DNA of 48,031 bases from Vitrella brassicaformis (Eukaryota; Sar; Vitrellaceae): NCBI GenBank assembly GCA_001179505.1, contig CDMY01000275.1:1-48031 (forward strand), in the 5' to 3' direction. Positions 35,166-46,833 of the stretch are shown here, one piece after another. The notes under the pieces were generated by a model. The model was not told the origin of the DNA, made no database searches, and saw only the letters and a list, made by a program, of their open reading frames with translations. Position 1 is the stretch's first letter. Every line of letters starts with the position of its first letter. A program made the translations under genes and the position numbers.

Positions 35166-37057
35166 ATGGACGCTCCAAAGGCTGAGCGGTGCAAAAGGAA
35201 GTGGGATCTGCACGAGAAGATGGCCCCGGTCCACATGCATTCGTTGTTTGTGTGCAGGCTTCGGCAGGCTCATGACGTCGACAGAATCGCCCTCCTGGAG
35301 GGAGGTAAGGTTCATCCAGACGCGGAGTGTCTGCGCTGACCCTCAGAGAGTCTCCATTGTGTCATACTTTGCTATGTGCAGAACTCCAGCGGCAGTGCAG
35401 ACTCAGCCAAAGCCTCATGCACGCGCTCTACCTCGGGTATGTCATCTTGAGTCAATTGATGCAACAAGACAAACAAGTGGCCATCCATTGCAAAGCTGCA
35501 TGCCGTCTCTGTCTCTCATTACTGTCGTCTGCGTTAGATCCACAAGCATCCCTCTGCTCTTCTTCCAGCCCGGTGGAGAAAGAGAGGACGCCGAGCGCCA
35601 CCCGAAAGAGTTTGTACCGTCCTTTGTCTCGCCTTCCTTCCCCTTCATCCCTCCTGTCGGCTGGCCTGGCGAGTTATCGCATGATCAACAGAAACCCTCC
35701 TTACTGTCCTCTCCGCAAAGCCCAGCATCTCCTGTCGACCGTTGTGAAGAGGAGCAGCGAGACAGCTGTGGGGCTGAGGACGGCGAATGGACGGCTTTCC
35801 ATCGTCAAGAGAGGGACGGTGAGACAGATATGGCGGGCCCGTCCATCGTCCTGTGGCGAGACAATGACGATGGCGATGGCTATGAGGAGGGGGAGGAGAA
35901 GGACTGGCAGACAGACCTGGCGAGAGGGATGCGGAAGCTGTCGGAATGGCTGCATGACATTAATCCTTCACTGAGACAGGGACGTGGTGCGGGGAGGACA
36001 CACGCTGGTACAAGCCTCAGGAGCTCCCCCTCAATGTCCAACGCGTCCGTCCGCCTGCCTCCTAGAGCTGGTGGGATGAGCAGAACGGGATCGGTCATGT
36101 CGGTGCACTCGAGACTGCTGCAGTCGACGATCAGCAGTCGAGCAAGAGAGGTGGAAGGGGAGGCGAGACGGTCGCGTGTGCATCCGAGGATGCTGCGAAG
36201 TGAGGAAGCACTCAATGTAAGGAGCGTACGGCTCTATCAGTGAGGAAGGCGGGAGACATGCTCATCTGTGTCCTTTTCAGGACATGACGAGAGAGATCAA
36301 GGAGCTGGTGGTCGAGCTGAAGAACACGCTGAAGCACACAGCGGCCAAGGAAAGAGTGCTGTATGAATTGGAAGAACAGCTGAAGGCAAAAGCAGACATC
36401 CTCGATAACATAACAGCAGATCTTCGTCAGGTCTCCCAGTCGCAATCGAGGACGCGCCTTCGGCAATCCCCTCCCTCACAGCCAGCAGCCGGGCCAGGCT
36501 CGATTATGCGGATGCAAGCTCCCTGTTCGACGTCTCTCGGTCCTGACGAAAGAGTGGGGCGGCCACAACCTCCCTTGCAGGACAGCGGGTCACGCCCCGT
36601 GTCTCCGCCGACCGACAAACGCCCCGTCGTCTCTGCCGCAGTTCCGCAGACGTTGCCTTCCCCCTCACTACCGTCCATCGACAGCTCACTGCTCCAGTCT
36701 GTGACGAGAATGCGAGGCGTCGATGGCGAGGGTGCGTTTCAGCCACACGCCAGGCTGCCGCCTCCGACATCCGCCGAGTCAGCCTCTGGCGGCGATCGGC
36801 GATCTCCTATGAGATTGCCGCATTCGCCCAACATTGCATGTACGGCAGCTGTCAGAACGGTGAACGTTCATACCAAGTCAGACGATGGGAAGACAGCGGA
36901 GGCTAGGGGACGAGCCAGTCAATAAGAAACATCAATTGAAGGTGGCTGACGAATTATGATTTCTTTCACCGTCAGGGAGCTGGCAGGACGTGTCGTGAAG
37001 CGAAAACGCCCCGTCTTGGCCTCGTCGTCAGAGCCCAAGCATCGCACATCCATCTGA
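35166..37057 (+). CDS. Unknown Ser/Pro-rich protein with a coiled coil and C-terminal basic tail
   Basis: Exons 35166-35304, 35382-35436, 35538-36216, 36281-36876 and 36976-37057, about 516 aa. The N-terminus is short and charged (MDAPKAERCKRKWDLHEK). The middle is low-complexity Ser/Pro/acidic sequence. A strong coiled coil begins exon 4 (EIKELVVELKNTLKHTAAKE to ADLRQ). The proposed last exon ends with a nuclear-signal-like VVKRKRP. An alternative without the last intron stops at 36925. No enzyme motif; a scaffold or cytoskeletal role is a guess. Confidence 0.65.
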
Positions 37058-37136
37058 GGACATCACACGCATTTTTGCTGGGGGCCAACGAGCCTACCAT
37101 GCTTCAGGCTGGATCGGAGTCGCATTCAGTCCACAT

Positions 37137-39547
37137 TCAAAGCACGCGAGGAAATGAATGAGAGTCTCTGATGTATATATGACTGCTTCGCCCTTGCTGT
37201 GAGACGCAACCATGTGAAGACACTACACTACTGGTGTGTAACTGCTGCCTCTCGTCCCCTTGGAAAAGCTCCCAGACAACAGCAGACCCATGATGTGCAG
37301 TGCACAGCAAGCCGATGAATGCACTGCTCTCTGCACAGTGCAGCAGCAAATCGCAATGCATCGATTTTAATGCAGTCAGCTGCCGGTTGTCCGGTCGCGG
37401 AGGAGTTTTTGCTGAAGAGGGCCTGCCCCCGGAACGTAGCCTGAATGCAAAGAGAGATACAGCAACAAGGCAGGTGCCCATCTTGAGGCGACTGCAGCCG
37501 GTTGGATCTGCCTCCTCACCTTGCCCTTTCGCGACTGCCTCCGGTCCACCTTGTGCGTACACGCCCGTATACGTGCTCTTGTCGTCGTGAAACTTGGTGT
37601 ACTCAGCCTTGGTGGCGTTGTATGTCGGGCCCTGAGTGGTCTCGATCTGACATGACAACCATATGGAACGGCATACTCACGGAGACATGTATGTGTCAGT
37701 GTGGATGATTGTCTTCTCTCACCTTCTGTCTGATGGCGTCCTCTGAGACTTTCTTCTTTTCGGCAATCAAAATGAGGGCGTTCTCGAACTCTGTGAATGT
37801 GATTTTGCGTGCTGCGGGGCCGCTTTTGACCTTGGCGAATGTGAGGTCGGCGTCGGTGGTGCTGAAGTCCTTCTCAATCACCTTCGTCTCCTGCAGGGAG
37901 AAAGAATGTCGCGCCAGCTCGTCCACCGATATCTCTCTGTCCTTGCCTTGAGCAGCTTGACAAATGATCGCCCGTCCAGCTCGCTCTGACCCCCGCTGAA
38001 GGCCAAAAAGGCCGAGTGAAGCGCGCCAAGCGAGGCACCTATATCCCAACAAGCAAGGTGCACTTTAGTAAAGCCCTCGTGTCTCTCTTATCGATGTGCG
38101 TCTTACTTCCGTCCTCGAAGTTGATCTCGCCTCGCTCTTTCATGCCAGATATCTTGGTGGCAGCCGCACAGAGCTTCTTTGCAGCAGCAGGGTCGCGGAG
38201 GAGCACGTCCTTGAAATAAGACTGACAGAATAAACGCACAAGTGCATGTTGAGCTCGCTGGCGAATGTCCTCTCCTCACGTACGTGCCACTCCGAGTATT
38301 CGATGATGCCGTTCTTGTTGACGTCTATCGAGTCGAATTGTTTGTAGTCGCTCTGGAGCTGCGGCACCTCCAGGGCCAGCTTGCCGCTCACCTTGATGTA
38401 CTCGTCAACGCTAAAACAGGACACGAGCACGTGTGTCGGTCAGTCTACGTGCAGCTCATCTGATGGGTACCTGATGTGGCCGTTGCCATTCAGGTCGAAT
38501 ATGAGGAAGAACTCCTGCAGGCAAACATCGATTCGGTGACGTGCAACAGCAGGAGGAGACACGATCACAGTGTATCCACCTGGATGCAGGCGTCGAGCTC
38601 AGGGTTCTGCAGACCAAACAGGCCGATCAACAGCCAAATTATCAACAGTGATGGTGTCTGTCTGTCTTGGTGTATCGGCCGGTGCTCAAGCACCTCGGTC
38701 TCCCATGTCTTCTTTCCCTTGTCGGCGGCCTCGACTTTGCCCGCGACCACCTTGCGGCCCTGTGTGGGAGGGCTGGCCTTGGCATCGCCCTCTCCCTCAC
38801 GCAGACCCTTCACACCTACAGATGGACAAATCCAATCCAATTGGTGTTGGCAGTGCAGTCTCTTCCTTCCCATCTGCTTTACTATCGCCATGCTCACCGC
38901 GCTCATTTGCGTTCGATCTGTCGGCGAACTGGGACAGGTCGGTATAGTTGCTGCGTCCAGCGTCGATTGTCGTCGGGCCACCGTGCTGATGGACACCCGT
39001 GTAGGTCGATTTGTCGTCGTGGAACCGCACGTTGTCAGCCACCGTCCCCGTCAGAATGGGGCCCTCAGCGCTCGCCAGACGCTCAATAAGAGCGTCTAGG
39101 GCGCATCCTTTCTGAAACAAACAGACCCACTCGATGGTCAGTGCCGTGGCTGTGTCTTGTGTCTGTGTGTCCAAGTCACCTTCTCTGCGACGAAGCCGAG
39201 GGCAAGATTGAACTGCTCGAAGGTGATTCTCTTTGCGCCTTTGCTCTTGACTTTGGTGAAGATAAGATCTGCACAGGAAAGAGTAATAGTGACAACCACT
39301 GCACGGCTTCTGAGTGTGTGCTCTGGCTGCCGGGTCTACCGGCGTCGGTCTGTGTGTATTTGCCGTCCAGCAGCTTGGTGTCCCTGAACAGCTTCACGAA
39401 CTGTTTGCTCTCCATCTCCTGCGCCCCTGCACGACAGATACCAACCCGCACTCTCACACACGCGGACACACAGACACAAACACGTGACGTGGGTGTGTCC
39501 TGCTTGCCACCAGTGAAGTCCAAGTACGTCTTCATCAAACCCGACAT
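37137..39547 (-). CDS. Double p25-alpha (TPPP) protein with two central EF-hands
   Basis: Minus-strand exons begin 39547-39511, 39426-39340, and continue to about 37600. First p25alpha half: GAQEMESKQFVKLFRDTKLL, DLIFTKVKSKGAKRITFEQF, FHDDKSTYTGVHQHGGP. Two canonical EF-hand loops follow: DLNGNGHISVDE and DVNKNGIIEYSE. The second p25alpha half has GRSFVKLLK joined to ETKVIEKDFSTTDADL, TFAKVKSGPAARKITFTEF and FHDDKSTYTGVYAQGGP. TPPP/p25alpha proteins bind and bundle tubulin, and apicortins of alveolates carry part of this domain, so a Ca2+-tuned microtubule factor is likely. The intron between FVKLLK and ETKV (37946-37891) uses a GC donor. The tail after GGPEAVAKGQG (110 residues to 37137) does not look like the family and may be untranslated. 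Confidence 0.85.
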
Positions 39548-39646
39548 GGTCGAAGGAGAAGAGGAGAGGGGAAGAGGGAGAGAAGAAAGCCTGAGGGAGA
39601 GACTGCCTCGGGAGAGACTGCAGTGGGGGCCGGGAGGGGGCCAACC

Positions 39647-39654
39647 TGCGAGCT
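39647..39654 (+). promoter_or_regulatory. TGCGAGCT octamer, divergent promoter 6
   Basis: TGCGAGCTAAGCC lies 71 nt upstream of the start codon at 39725 and 100 nt from the divergent start at 39547. Confidence 0.45.
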
Positions 39655-39724
39655 AAGCCGAGAACGCGAAGGGAGGTTTCTGTGTCAGCAACAGTTGACA
39701 GCACGAGAAGAAAGCGCAAGGAGG

Positions 39725-41556
39725 ATGGCGACAGGTGACGCCGGTTCGGGCAAGGCCGTTCACCTCAATATCTACGTCGCTCGCGACAGCGGGTCAGTGG
39801 TGCCCCTCCAGTTCGACTTCGACTACCTCAGCCCTGACATCGATGAAGCCAAGAAAGAGGAGCGCGTCCAGCAGGTGCTGGAAGACCTCAAGGAGGCGGT
39901 CATGGACGCCTGCAAGTGCCTTTCGCTCTCGGCCTTCCATCCCGGCACATCAGCCATCCGTCTGAGGGGCAGCGATGCACTCCAATACGAGCTCACCAAC
40001 ACGCAGACTTTCGGCAAAACACTTCGCGAGCTCCTCACCCCGCCCTCGCCCACGGAGGCGGTTCTCGCAGCGGCCCTCTCAACGGATGCATCACCGGCGC
40101 ACAGACGCCCCCCATGCGACTACTACGTCGACTTCGGTGACGAGTCATGGCGGGCGGCGCTTGAGAAGAGGAGCCAGATCAAGAAGGACGATCAGGCCCT
40201 GCGCAAGATGATGGAGAAGACACCTTTACCCAGTCCAAGTCCAGGGAATGGTGGTGCGGCGGCCAGCAGCGGGTCAGGAGAGAGGCTGTCGGGAGCAGGG
40301 CAGCCTGCGAAAGAAGTGGCGTTCGCGTCGCCTGCCAGGACGCCCAAGTCTGCCGCTGCTGCGGCCACTGCCGACCAGTCGATACCAAGGATGGTGAGTG
40401 AGGATCTGCTGCCGCAGGGGATCGAGCTGCCAGATTACGTAGTGAAGGTGAGCCAGGGAGGCGTGTCGGAGGGACAGATACGTGTGTGCGCATTGATCCT
40501 TGGTCGTTGGTCGTGGGTGTGTAGACCAAGGCTGATTTGCTTAAGTACAACTATCAGCCGTCGGTGTTCGGCTGCTCAATTCCCAAGGTATGTGCGCACC
40601 GCACCCAAACACTGACTGACATGACACAGGTCAGTCATTGCAGTCGTTCGTGGGGGTGTGTCCTGTCTGCTTCAGGCTGTCAAGGATCACGAGAAGAAGA
40701 GGTTGGAGGACGCTGAGTGGATCAAACCGAGACTACTCAGGTATACACAGGAAAGGAAAAGCACAACCAACGCGCCGAAGCGCACTTCACTTCACTTCAA
40801 GTGCCCTCCCTCTTTTGCCTCCATGCAGTGGTTTGAGTTTCAGCAAGTGCAGCGCCAAGCACCCGCAGCGAATCGAGCCGCGGAAGCTGCTGGCCAATCC
40901 AAACTACACGCAAATCACCATCGAGGGCGGCAGGAGGGTCCGCACCATACCCATTCACGAGGTGCTCTCAATTCACCTCGGTAGGTACGCCAGTGAGTGC
41001 GGGAGAGAGCGGGGCCGGCCCGCAGAATGAATGCAGACTTGACTTTGCTGCTCCCTCCCATATATCTATCCTGTGTGTGGTGTGTGTGGGGTGGGGTGTG
41101 TATCAGGGAAGGCCTCTCCTGAGCTGCAAAAGAACCAAGTGAACGTGCCCGAAACGCACTGCCTCTGTCTGCACCTGCACAAACGGTACAGACATACAGA
41201 CAGACAGACAGACACATACACACGCGATGAGAGAGCACACGCCCTTGTGTTCATTCACGAGCCACCACATCACATATGCGCATCGCATTCGTGGCTCACT
41301 CACATGACATGTGTGGTCATCACACAGGTACCTATCGATGCTCTTCGGCACACCGGATGACCGCAACCGCACAGCCCAGGGCATTGCCAAGCTGGTCAAG
41401 GTGCCCCTCTACGGCTATGATGGCAATGAGTGCATCCTGGACACCAGCGCCATGGCCTGCCCGGACCCCTGCGTGGCCATGGCCAACAACGGGGGTGTGG
41501 TGGTGCCACCAGCGATGCCTGTGGTGGTGCCGGGCCCGCAGCAGCCGAACGTGTGA
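39725..41556 (+). CDS. Unknown protein, 436 aa
   Basis: Exons 39725-40447, 40525-40587, 40676-40740, 40829-40980, 41107-41185 and 41328-41556; all phases agree. The N-terminal 130 residues look folded (VHLNIYVARDSGSVVPLQF, then a helix with VQQVLEDLKEAVMDACKC). A Ser/Ala/Pro linker follows (about 165-225). The C-terminal half is folded again (DLLKYNYQPSVFGCSIPK, IEGGRRVRTIPIHEVLSI, CLCLHLHKRYLSMLFGTPDD) and ends in a Val/Pro/Gly-rich tail. No signal peptide, membrane helix or known motif. Its neighbour across the divergent promoter is the double p25alpha gene. Confidence 0.75.
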
Positions 41557-42043
41557 GCGAGAGCCCACCACAAGTTAATGAGGTGGCTGCTTGAGTTAAT
41601 GGTCCGTGCCTGTGTCGACAGAGACTGTAACTTCTCGTCCTTGCTGCTGGTGAAATAAAATGAGTGGGCTGTGGACCACAACGGGGGTTTTTGCAGCTGT
41701 AGATGGCGGGTGGGGTGGGGAGGGGGGTGTGGTGTGGGTGGTGGCACTGTGCTGTGGCTTACTCACTCGGTTAGGCTAAGACCCTGTGTGTATCTGTGTG
41801 CATATTGCTCCCTTCCTTGCCTGCTACCTGTTGATCTGACTGCTCCAGTCTGACTGCGCCAGTCTGCTTGACGGATGCACACATGTTTGGTTTGCCTGGC
41901 ATCATGATGGATGTTTGTCTCAAACAAATAAGGCAGGCGGACAACGAATGCGGTATGGCCCAACTACACCCATACATACAAAAGTCCCCACTTCTGTCTG
42001 TCATTCATGTCAAGCCATGAGGGAGGGAATGAACGTGTATCGT
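41557..42043. other. Intergenic, no gene seen
   Basis: A G-rich/GT-rich stretch at about 41700-41750 and short runs. It separates two converging genes. Confidence 0.4.
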
Positions 42044-44825
42044 TCACGCTAAAGGCACCTTCACCAGGATCACACCAGGGGAGCCCAGACGCCACCGCAG
42101 CCGACGCGATAACTGAACAGCCAGCCAGCCAGCCAGCCAGAGAGACGTGACAGGGCCGTCGGCTGTCGTGCGTCTATGTCGCACCAGGAATGTCTGTATG
42201 GCGCCGGGCAGCTTCGGCCCCAAGTGCTTCTCACTGTGCAAACCACGGCCCTACACAACACACAATACACAATACACAATACACAAGCACCACCGAAGTG
42301 TGCGCCGTCGTCACCCTGCCGTCATCTTCCTTCTCACCGTGACAACGTGCATCAGAATCGGCTGGCCTGGATTTGGTGGCGGTTGACTTCTGAGCGGAGT
42401 CACACACCACAACACAATGGACGTAGGCAGGCAGGCAGGCCTACAGATAGATGCATGCATACGTCATGTGTTTCTGCAGCCGATCCATTCGCATCTCGAC
42501 GTACACCACCGCCTCGTCCACATAAAACCCGTGAAGGTCCACATAAAACAGCCCCCGGTCAGCGCCCCCCGCCGCCTCCCCCGGCCCGTTGTGCATGGCC
42601 CTCAGCTGTGTCGAATGGACGTCGATAAGCTCGTCCGCCATGCGGAACAGAGCCTCACGCAATCTGTCCCGCTCCGTCTGAGCCCGGCTGTCGGCCTCTG
42701 ACGCCATGGTTTTCTCCCTGTAAGCTTCGTCGTGACGGCGCATAGAGAAACTGGCAGCCGCATTCCTGCACCGACCATGCACACATTGGAGAGGGTAAGT
42801 GTGTGGCTCGGTTGCATGGAAAAGATGGGGTGGGGTGCAGCGCACCTTTTGAGCATGGCGGCGCTCTTGACCAGCGCCTCGTATCCACCTCGCATCCGAT
42901 CAAGCTGTAGCAAGTTGATCTGCCGCAAACCCTGATGCAATCAACAATTCCAAGATAGCGAATGTGCCTGCATACGTATGCAGGTCATTCCATTTCACCT
43001 GTGGGGTCTCTTCGAATGGCAGTGTAGAGTCCCCGACGAACTGTCGCAGCACGTGACGCGCACGCTTCCCCGGAACAGCGGGCGAGACACTGATCGGCTG
43101 CGGCACCGGCGACCGCCTCACAGCAGCAGCGTCACTGTCGTCAACCGGAGAGTCGTCCCTCCCTATAAGCAGCCGTTTTGGCTCTGGTGATATAGGTGAC
43201 CCCGCTGCCGCCCTCTCCCCCGCTCCCTGGTAGACTGGAGGCCCTTCTGGGTGAGGAATAAGCCCGAATACCTCCGCAAGATGCTGCTCCGTGGCTGTTG
43301 CGTTCTTGCCCAGACCCTCAAAGCACTGCTTGATGTCCTGCGGGTCCACATGGGGGAACTGCTCTCTCAGCCGCTCTTCCTTCCATTTGTCGGCTGCTGG
43401 TAGCCCAGCTCGCCAGCTGTCCTGATCGGAAGACGTCTTGATGGCTGACGCGGCATTGGGAGTGCGGGGGTCAGTGGATGTCACGACGTAGGTCACATCG
43501 CGATGTCGCTCTCGAGACGGCTTATGGATCGACGGAGCCACGGGGGAGTGAGACTGCTGTTTGGGCCTCGGTGCCGATTTGGTGAACCGCTCTTGACGCA
43601 GACGGGCTTTCCGAGATAGCTGCTGGTCAGACTTGTCCCCAACGCCAGTAAGATCTTTCTCAGATGCTTGCCCTGGCTGCTGCCCCTCCTCCCTCTCCCC
43701 AATGGTTGAATCGATGAACTCAATTGTCTTCTGCAGCTCCATTTCGTGCTCGTCGAGGAACAGGGAGAGGCTGTCCTCATCAATCCGGTCACCATAAAGC
43801 GCTGCTAAGATGCCCAGGGAGTCCTCCTTGCTGTCTGATGGCGGGGGCGGCTCGCTCCCGACGGCACGCGGGACCGCCGCATCAATGGCGGGGCTCGTCG
43901 GCAATGATATAGACACGGCCGGCGGTGATACGAGAGGCGCGTCCGTGTCTGTCGATGGAATGCCTTCGGGGAAAGGCGCCGCAGAAGGGAAGAGGGGGCT
44001 CGAGACGGACGATGACGGGCCTGATGATGATGAGTCGTCGGTGATGGTTGCTGACCGGCTGGCCTCGAGGATCTCTGTCAGTGCAGCTACTGATTGACGA
44101 AAGTCGCCTCCGCACCAGTCCATCACATCTGAGGAACACCGCACGCAGACCAGACATCTGTGTATTGTCCATCATCTTCTCACGTTCTATGTCCGTCGGG
44201 GAGAGATTGACGCTACGCTTCGACCTGAAAAACTCTTCAAGAGCCTTAACGCACCCCTCTCTCGTCAGCAATGACAGAAGTGATCCACTCGTGTCAGCCA
44301 ACTGCTGGCCATGGTCGGCCGACTCCTCAGCACCTCCATCTTTCTCAGCATTGCTGGAAGGCAGCAGCCGACTAACGACCTCATTCATGTCGCCCCCGCA
44401 GCCAGCATAAGTCCGGCTGATCACTCCCTCAGAGCAGTCAGACGCCAGCAATTCCTTCAGAAAAGACAGCTCAGCCGCAGACGGCTCGGTGGCCTCAGTT
44501 GCAGCAGCCGGCGGCGGGTCCGGCGGCATGGTTGCGTTGGTGGCTGAGTGCAGCATCACAGACTCTGCGATGGCCTCCTCTGTGGCTGCGTCGAAAGGCT
44601 CTGATGCCGGCGGCTGTGGCTGCATTTGCTTGAGCACCTGCTCCGTCTTGGAGAGATTCTTGCCACAGCCGAGGAAGACCTCGCGGATGACAGTCGCTGC
44701 ACAGAATCACACAGGAACACATTCATGAATATGTTTTGGCATGCGCGCATTTCTGGTTGTGCTGCGTTCGCACCATCAATGGATGGGTACTTGTCGCCAA
44801 GCGCCGACACCATAATCGACTCCAT
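42044..44825 (-). CDS. CUE-type / DUF1771 / Smr domain protein
   Basis: The minus-strand gene starts MESIMVSALGDKYPSIDG (44825-44774), spliced to ATVIREVFLGCGKNLS (from 44696). Together these form a CUE-like three-helix unit. Further CUE-like units are KELLASDCSEGVISRTYAG, and one built across an intron (IEH joined to VMDWCGGDFRQSVAALTEIL). A long disordered middle and another CUE-like piece (HVDPQDIKQCFEGLGKNATA) follow. DUF1771-like helices come next (SMRRHDEAYREKTMASEADS), and then a Smr domain: VDLHGFYVDEAVVYVEMRM, HVVT joined to GRGLHSEKHLGPKLPGAI. Smr domains with the DLHG and GRGxH motifs bind or nick nucleic acid, and CUE domains bind ubiquitin. This combination is like N4BP2-type and ribosome-rescue (NONU-1/Cue2) nucleases. 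The 3' end at 42044 follows an open tail of low quality. Confidence 0.85.
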
Positions 44826-44977
44826 CTTCCCCAATCAGATCAGACAGTCACCACTGGAAGACAATTATTAATCACACGACCAAGCCGCAATGTATGAACA
44901 ACATCAAGTCACGGTGCCTATGACAAGCATGTGGCTGTATCCTCTGTATCCTCTTCCCCTTTCCTTGGCCCCGCTTC

Positions 44978-44985
44978 TGCGAGCT
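44978..44985 (+). promoter_or_regulatory. TGCGAGCT octamer, divergent promoter 7
   Basis: TGCGAGCTAAGCT lies between the Smr gene start (44825, -) and the RCCR-fusion start (45105, +). Confidence 0.45.
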
Positions 44986-45104
44986 AAGCTTGCGCTGAAT
45001 TTGGTGTCTTTCTCGTCTTTTCCGCCGCTTCGAGCGATTGGCGCAAGGCACAGGCATAGATCTGACCCGTCACCGTCCCTCCCTCTCATCGCGTTGCCTT
45101 CAGC

Positions 45105-46802
45105 ATGGTGCCGCCTCACCTCAGCCTCTCGCTCCGCACGGCATTCGCCATGCTGCTCCTGACGTACGCATCCGCATTCCTCACCGTGCTCCCTGCGGTG
45201 TCCCCTTCAAGTACGGCCCCCCACCAGCCACTGGGCAAACCATCGTCATCTCTCCCCCGGAATGCCATGCCGGCCCTCTTTCTGTCGCGACGGCGCGACA
45301 AGGAGACGGCGGCGAGTTCTGTGGCAGTGCCTGAGAGCGTGGATCACCACCGTGCTGCGGTGCCCAAGTGGGAGGTGCTGGATGAGTATGACGAGGCCTC
45401 CAAGAAGGACAACACCAAGATGTTTGAGGAGATGATCGCCATGCGCGACAAGCTCTTCTACAAGATACAGAAGGAGCTGGGGCTCACCGAGGACAAGACC
45501 TTCACCGACCTCAAAGAGATCAAGGGCGAGGGAGATGCACGCCTGGGTAGGTCGGAACCAACGAACCAAGATGCAGTGCATGCTTCAGTTGATTTGCGTG
45601 TCTGCCTGCTGACTGAGAGCTGATACATGTGGCTTGGCTGGTTGATCCAATCCGTGTGTGTGTCAGGTGAGATCTTGAACTATCGCGGTGATAAGATCGA
45701 GTGGGGCGTGCGGTCATGGATCGGTGAGCAGCCATGCACACACACACACACACACACACGGACGGCCATCTGTCTGTCTGTCTGTGTCTGTCGTGTGTTT
45801 CTTCAGGCCGGCCGGCTGAGGCGTTCCACAACATCCATTTGACCATGTGGTGCAACGAGAAGACACACGCGCCGCATTTGGGGCTGGTCTTTGCTGCCGT
45901 GCCCAAACCATTCATCTACCTCGACGTCGTCCCGAGGTGCGCATCGCATCATCGATCATCTGCATGACCTTTCGCAGCCGCGCGTGTGACACAACACTGT
46001 GTGTGTGTGTGTGTATGTGTGGGTGTGGGTGTGGGTGTGGGTGCAGGTATGACCAGGCCATCAGTCCTGATTACTTGTGGGAGGTGCAGCAGGGCATCAA
46101 CGACGCCTGCATCGGGGCCAGAAGGAACCAGCAGGACTTCATTCCTTTCGTCTCAAGTACGTGAGCCGAATGGCATGCGCACACACGTGTGCCCGCCTGA
46201 CTGAGCGCTCTCCTTCTGTTGTCTTGTCTTTTCCCCGCCAGACGACAACTATATGCGAGCCTGCCAGTCGTCATCATCCGTCTGCGCCAGCTTCGACAAC
46301 TTCGACGAATATAAAGTCAGCAACACCGAACATCCACACACACACACACACACGCGCAGGGAGGGAGAAGATGTCATGGTTTCTGCTGGTCATCTCTCTC
46401 TCATCGTTCAGCGCAAAGCGTTTCCCCTGGCGGAGCAATACGTGGACTACTGGATCAGAATGGTCAAGCAGGCCAAACCTGTCGCATCACCCAATGAGCG
46501 GGCCAAGCTCCGCTCACGCGATAAGCTCTTCCGCAAGTACGTCATCGACCGCGACCCCGGCAACCAGTTCGCCGACAGATTCCTGGGACGGGTAAGCAAG
46601 TGGGTCGGTGGGCGTCACCCATCAGTGCTGTTTGTCATCGGGTGTCGTTGGCCTTTGGCTCAGGGAAAGACTGACCGTTACCTGCTGGCCATGAAGGGGG
46701 AACTGCCGACGGCCCTTGACGCGTCGACCGCGGCCGCCAACGCGGTCAAGACGGGAGGCGTGCTCTTCGTCGGATGCACAGGCACGTGACCTCACCAGCA
46801 CA

Positions 46803-46833
<31 letters not shown>

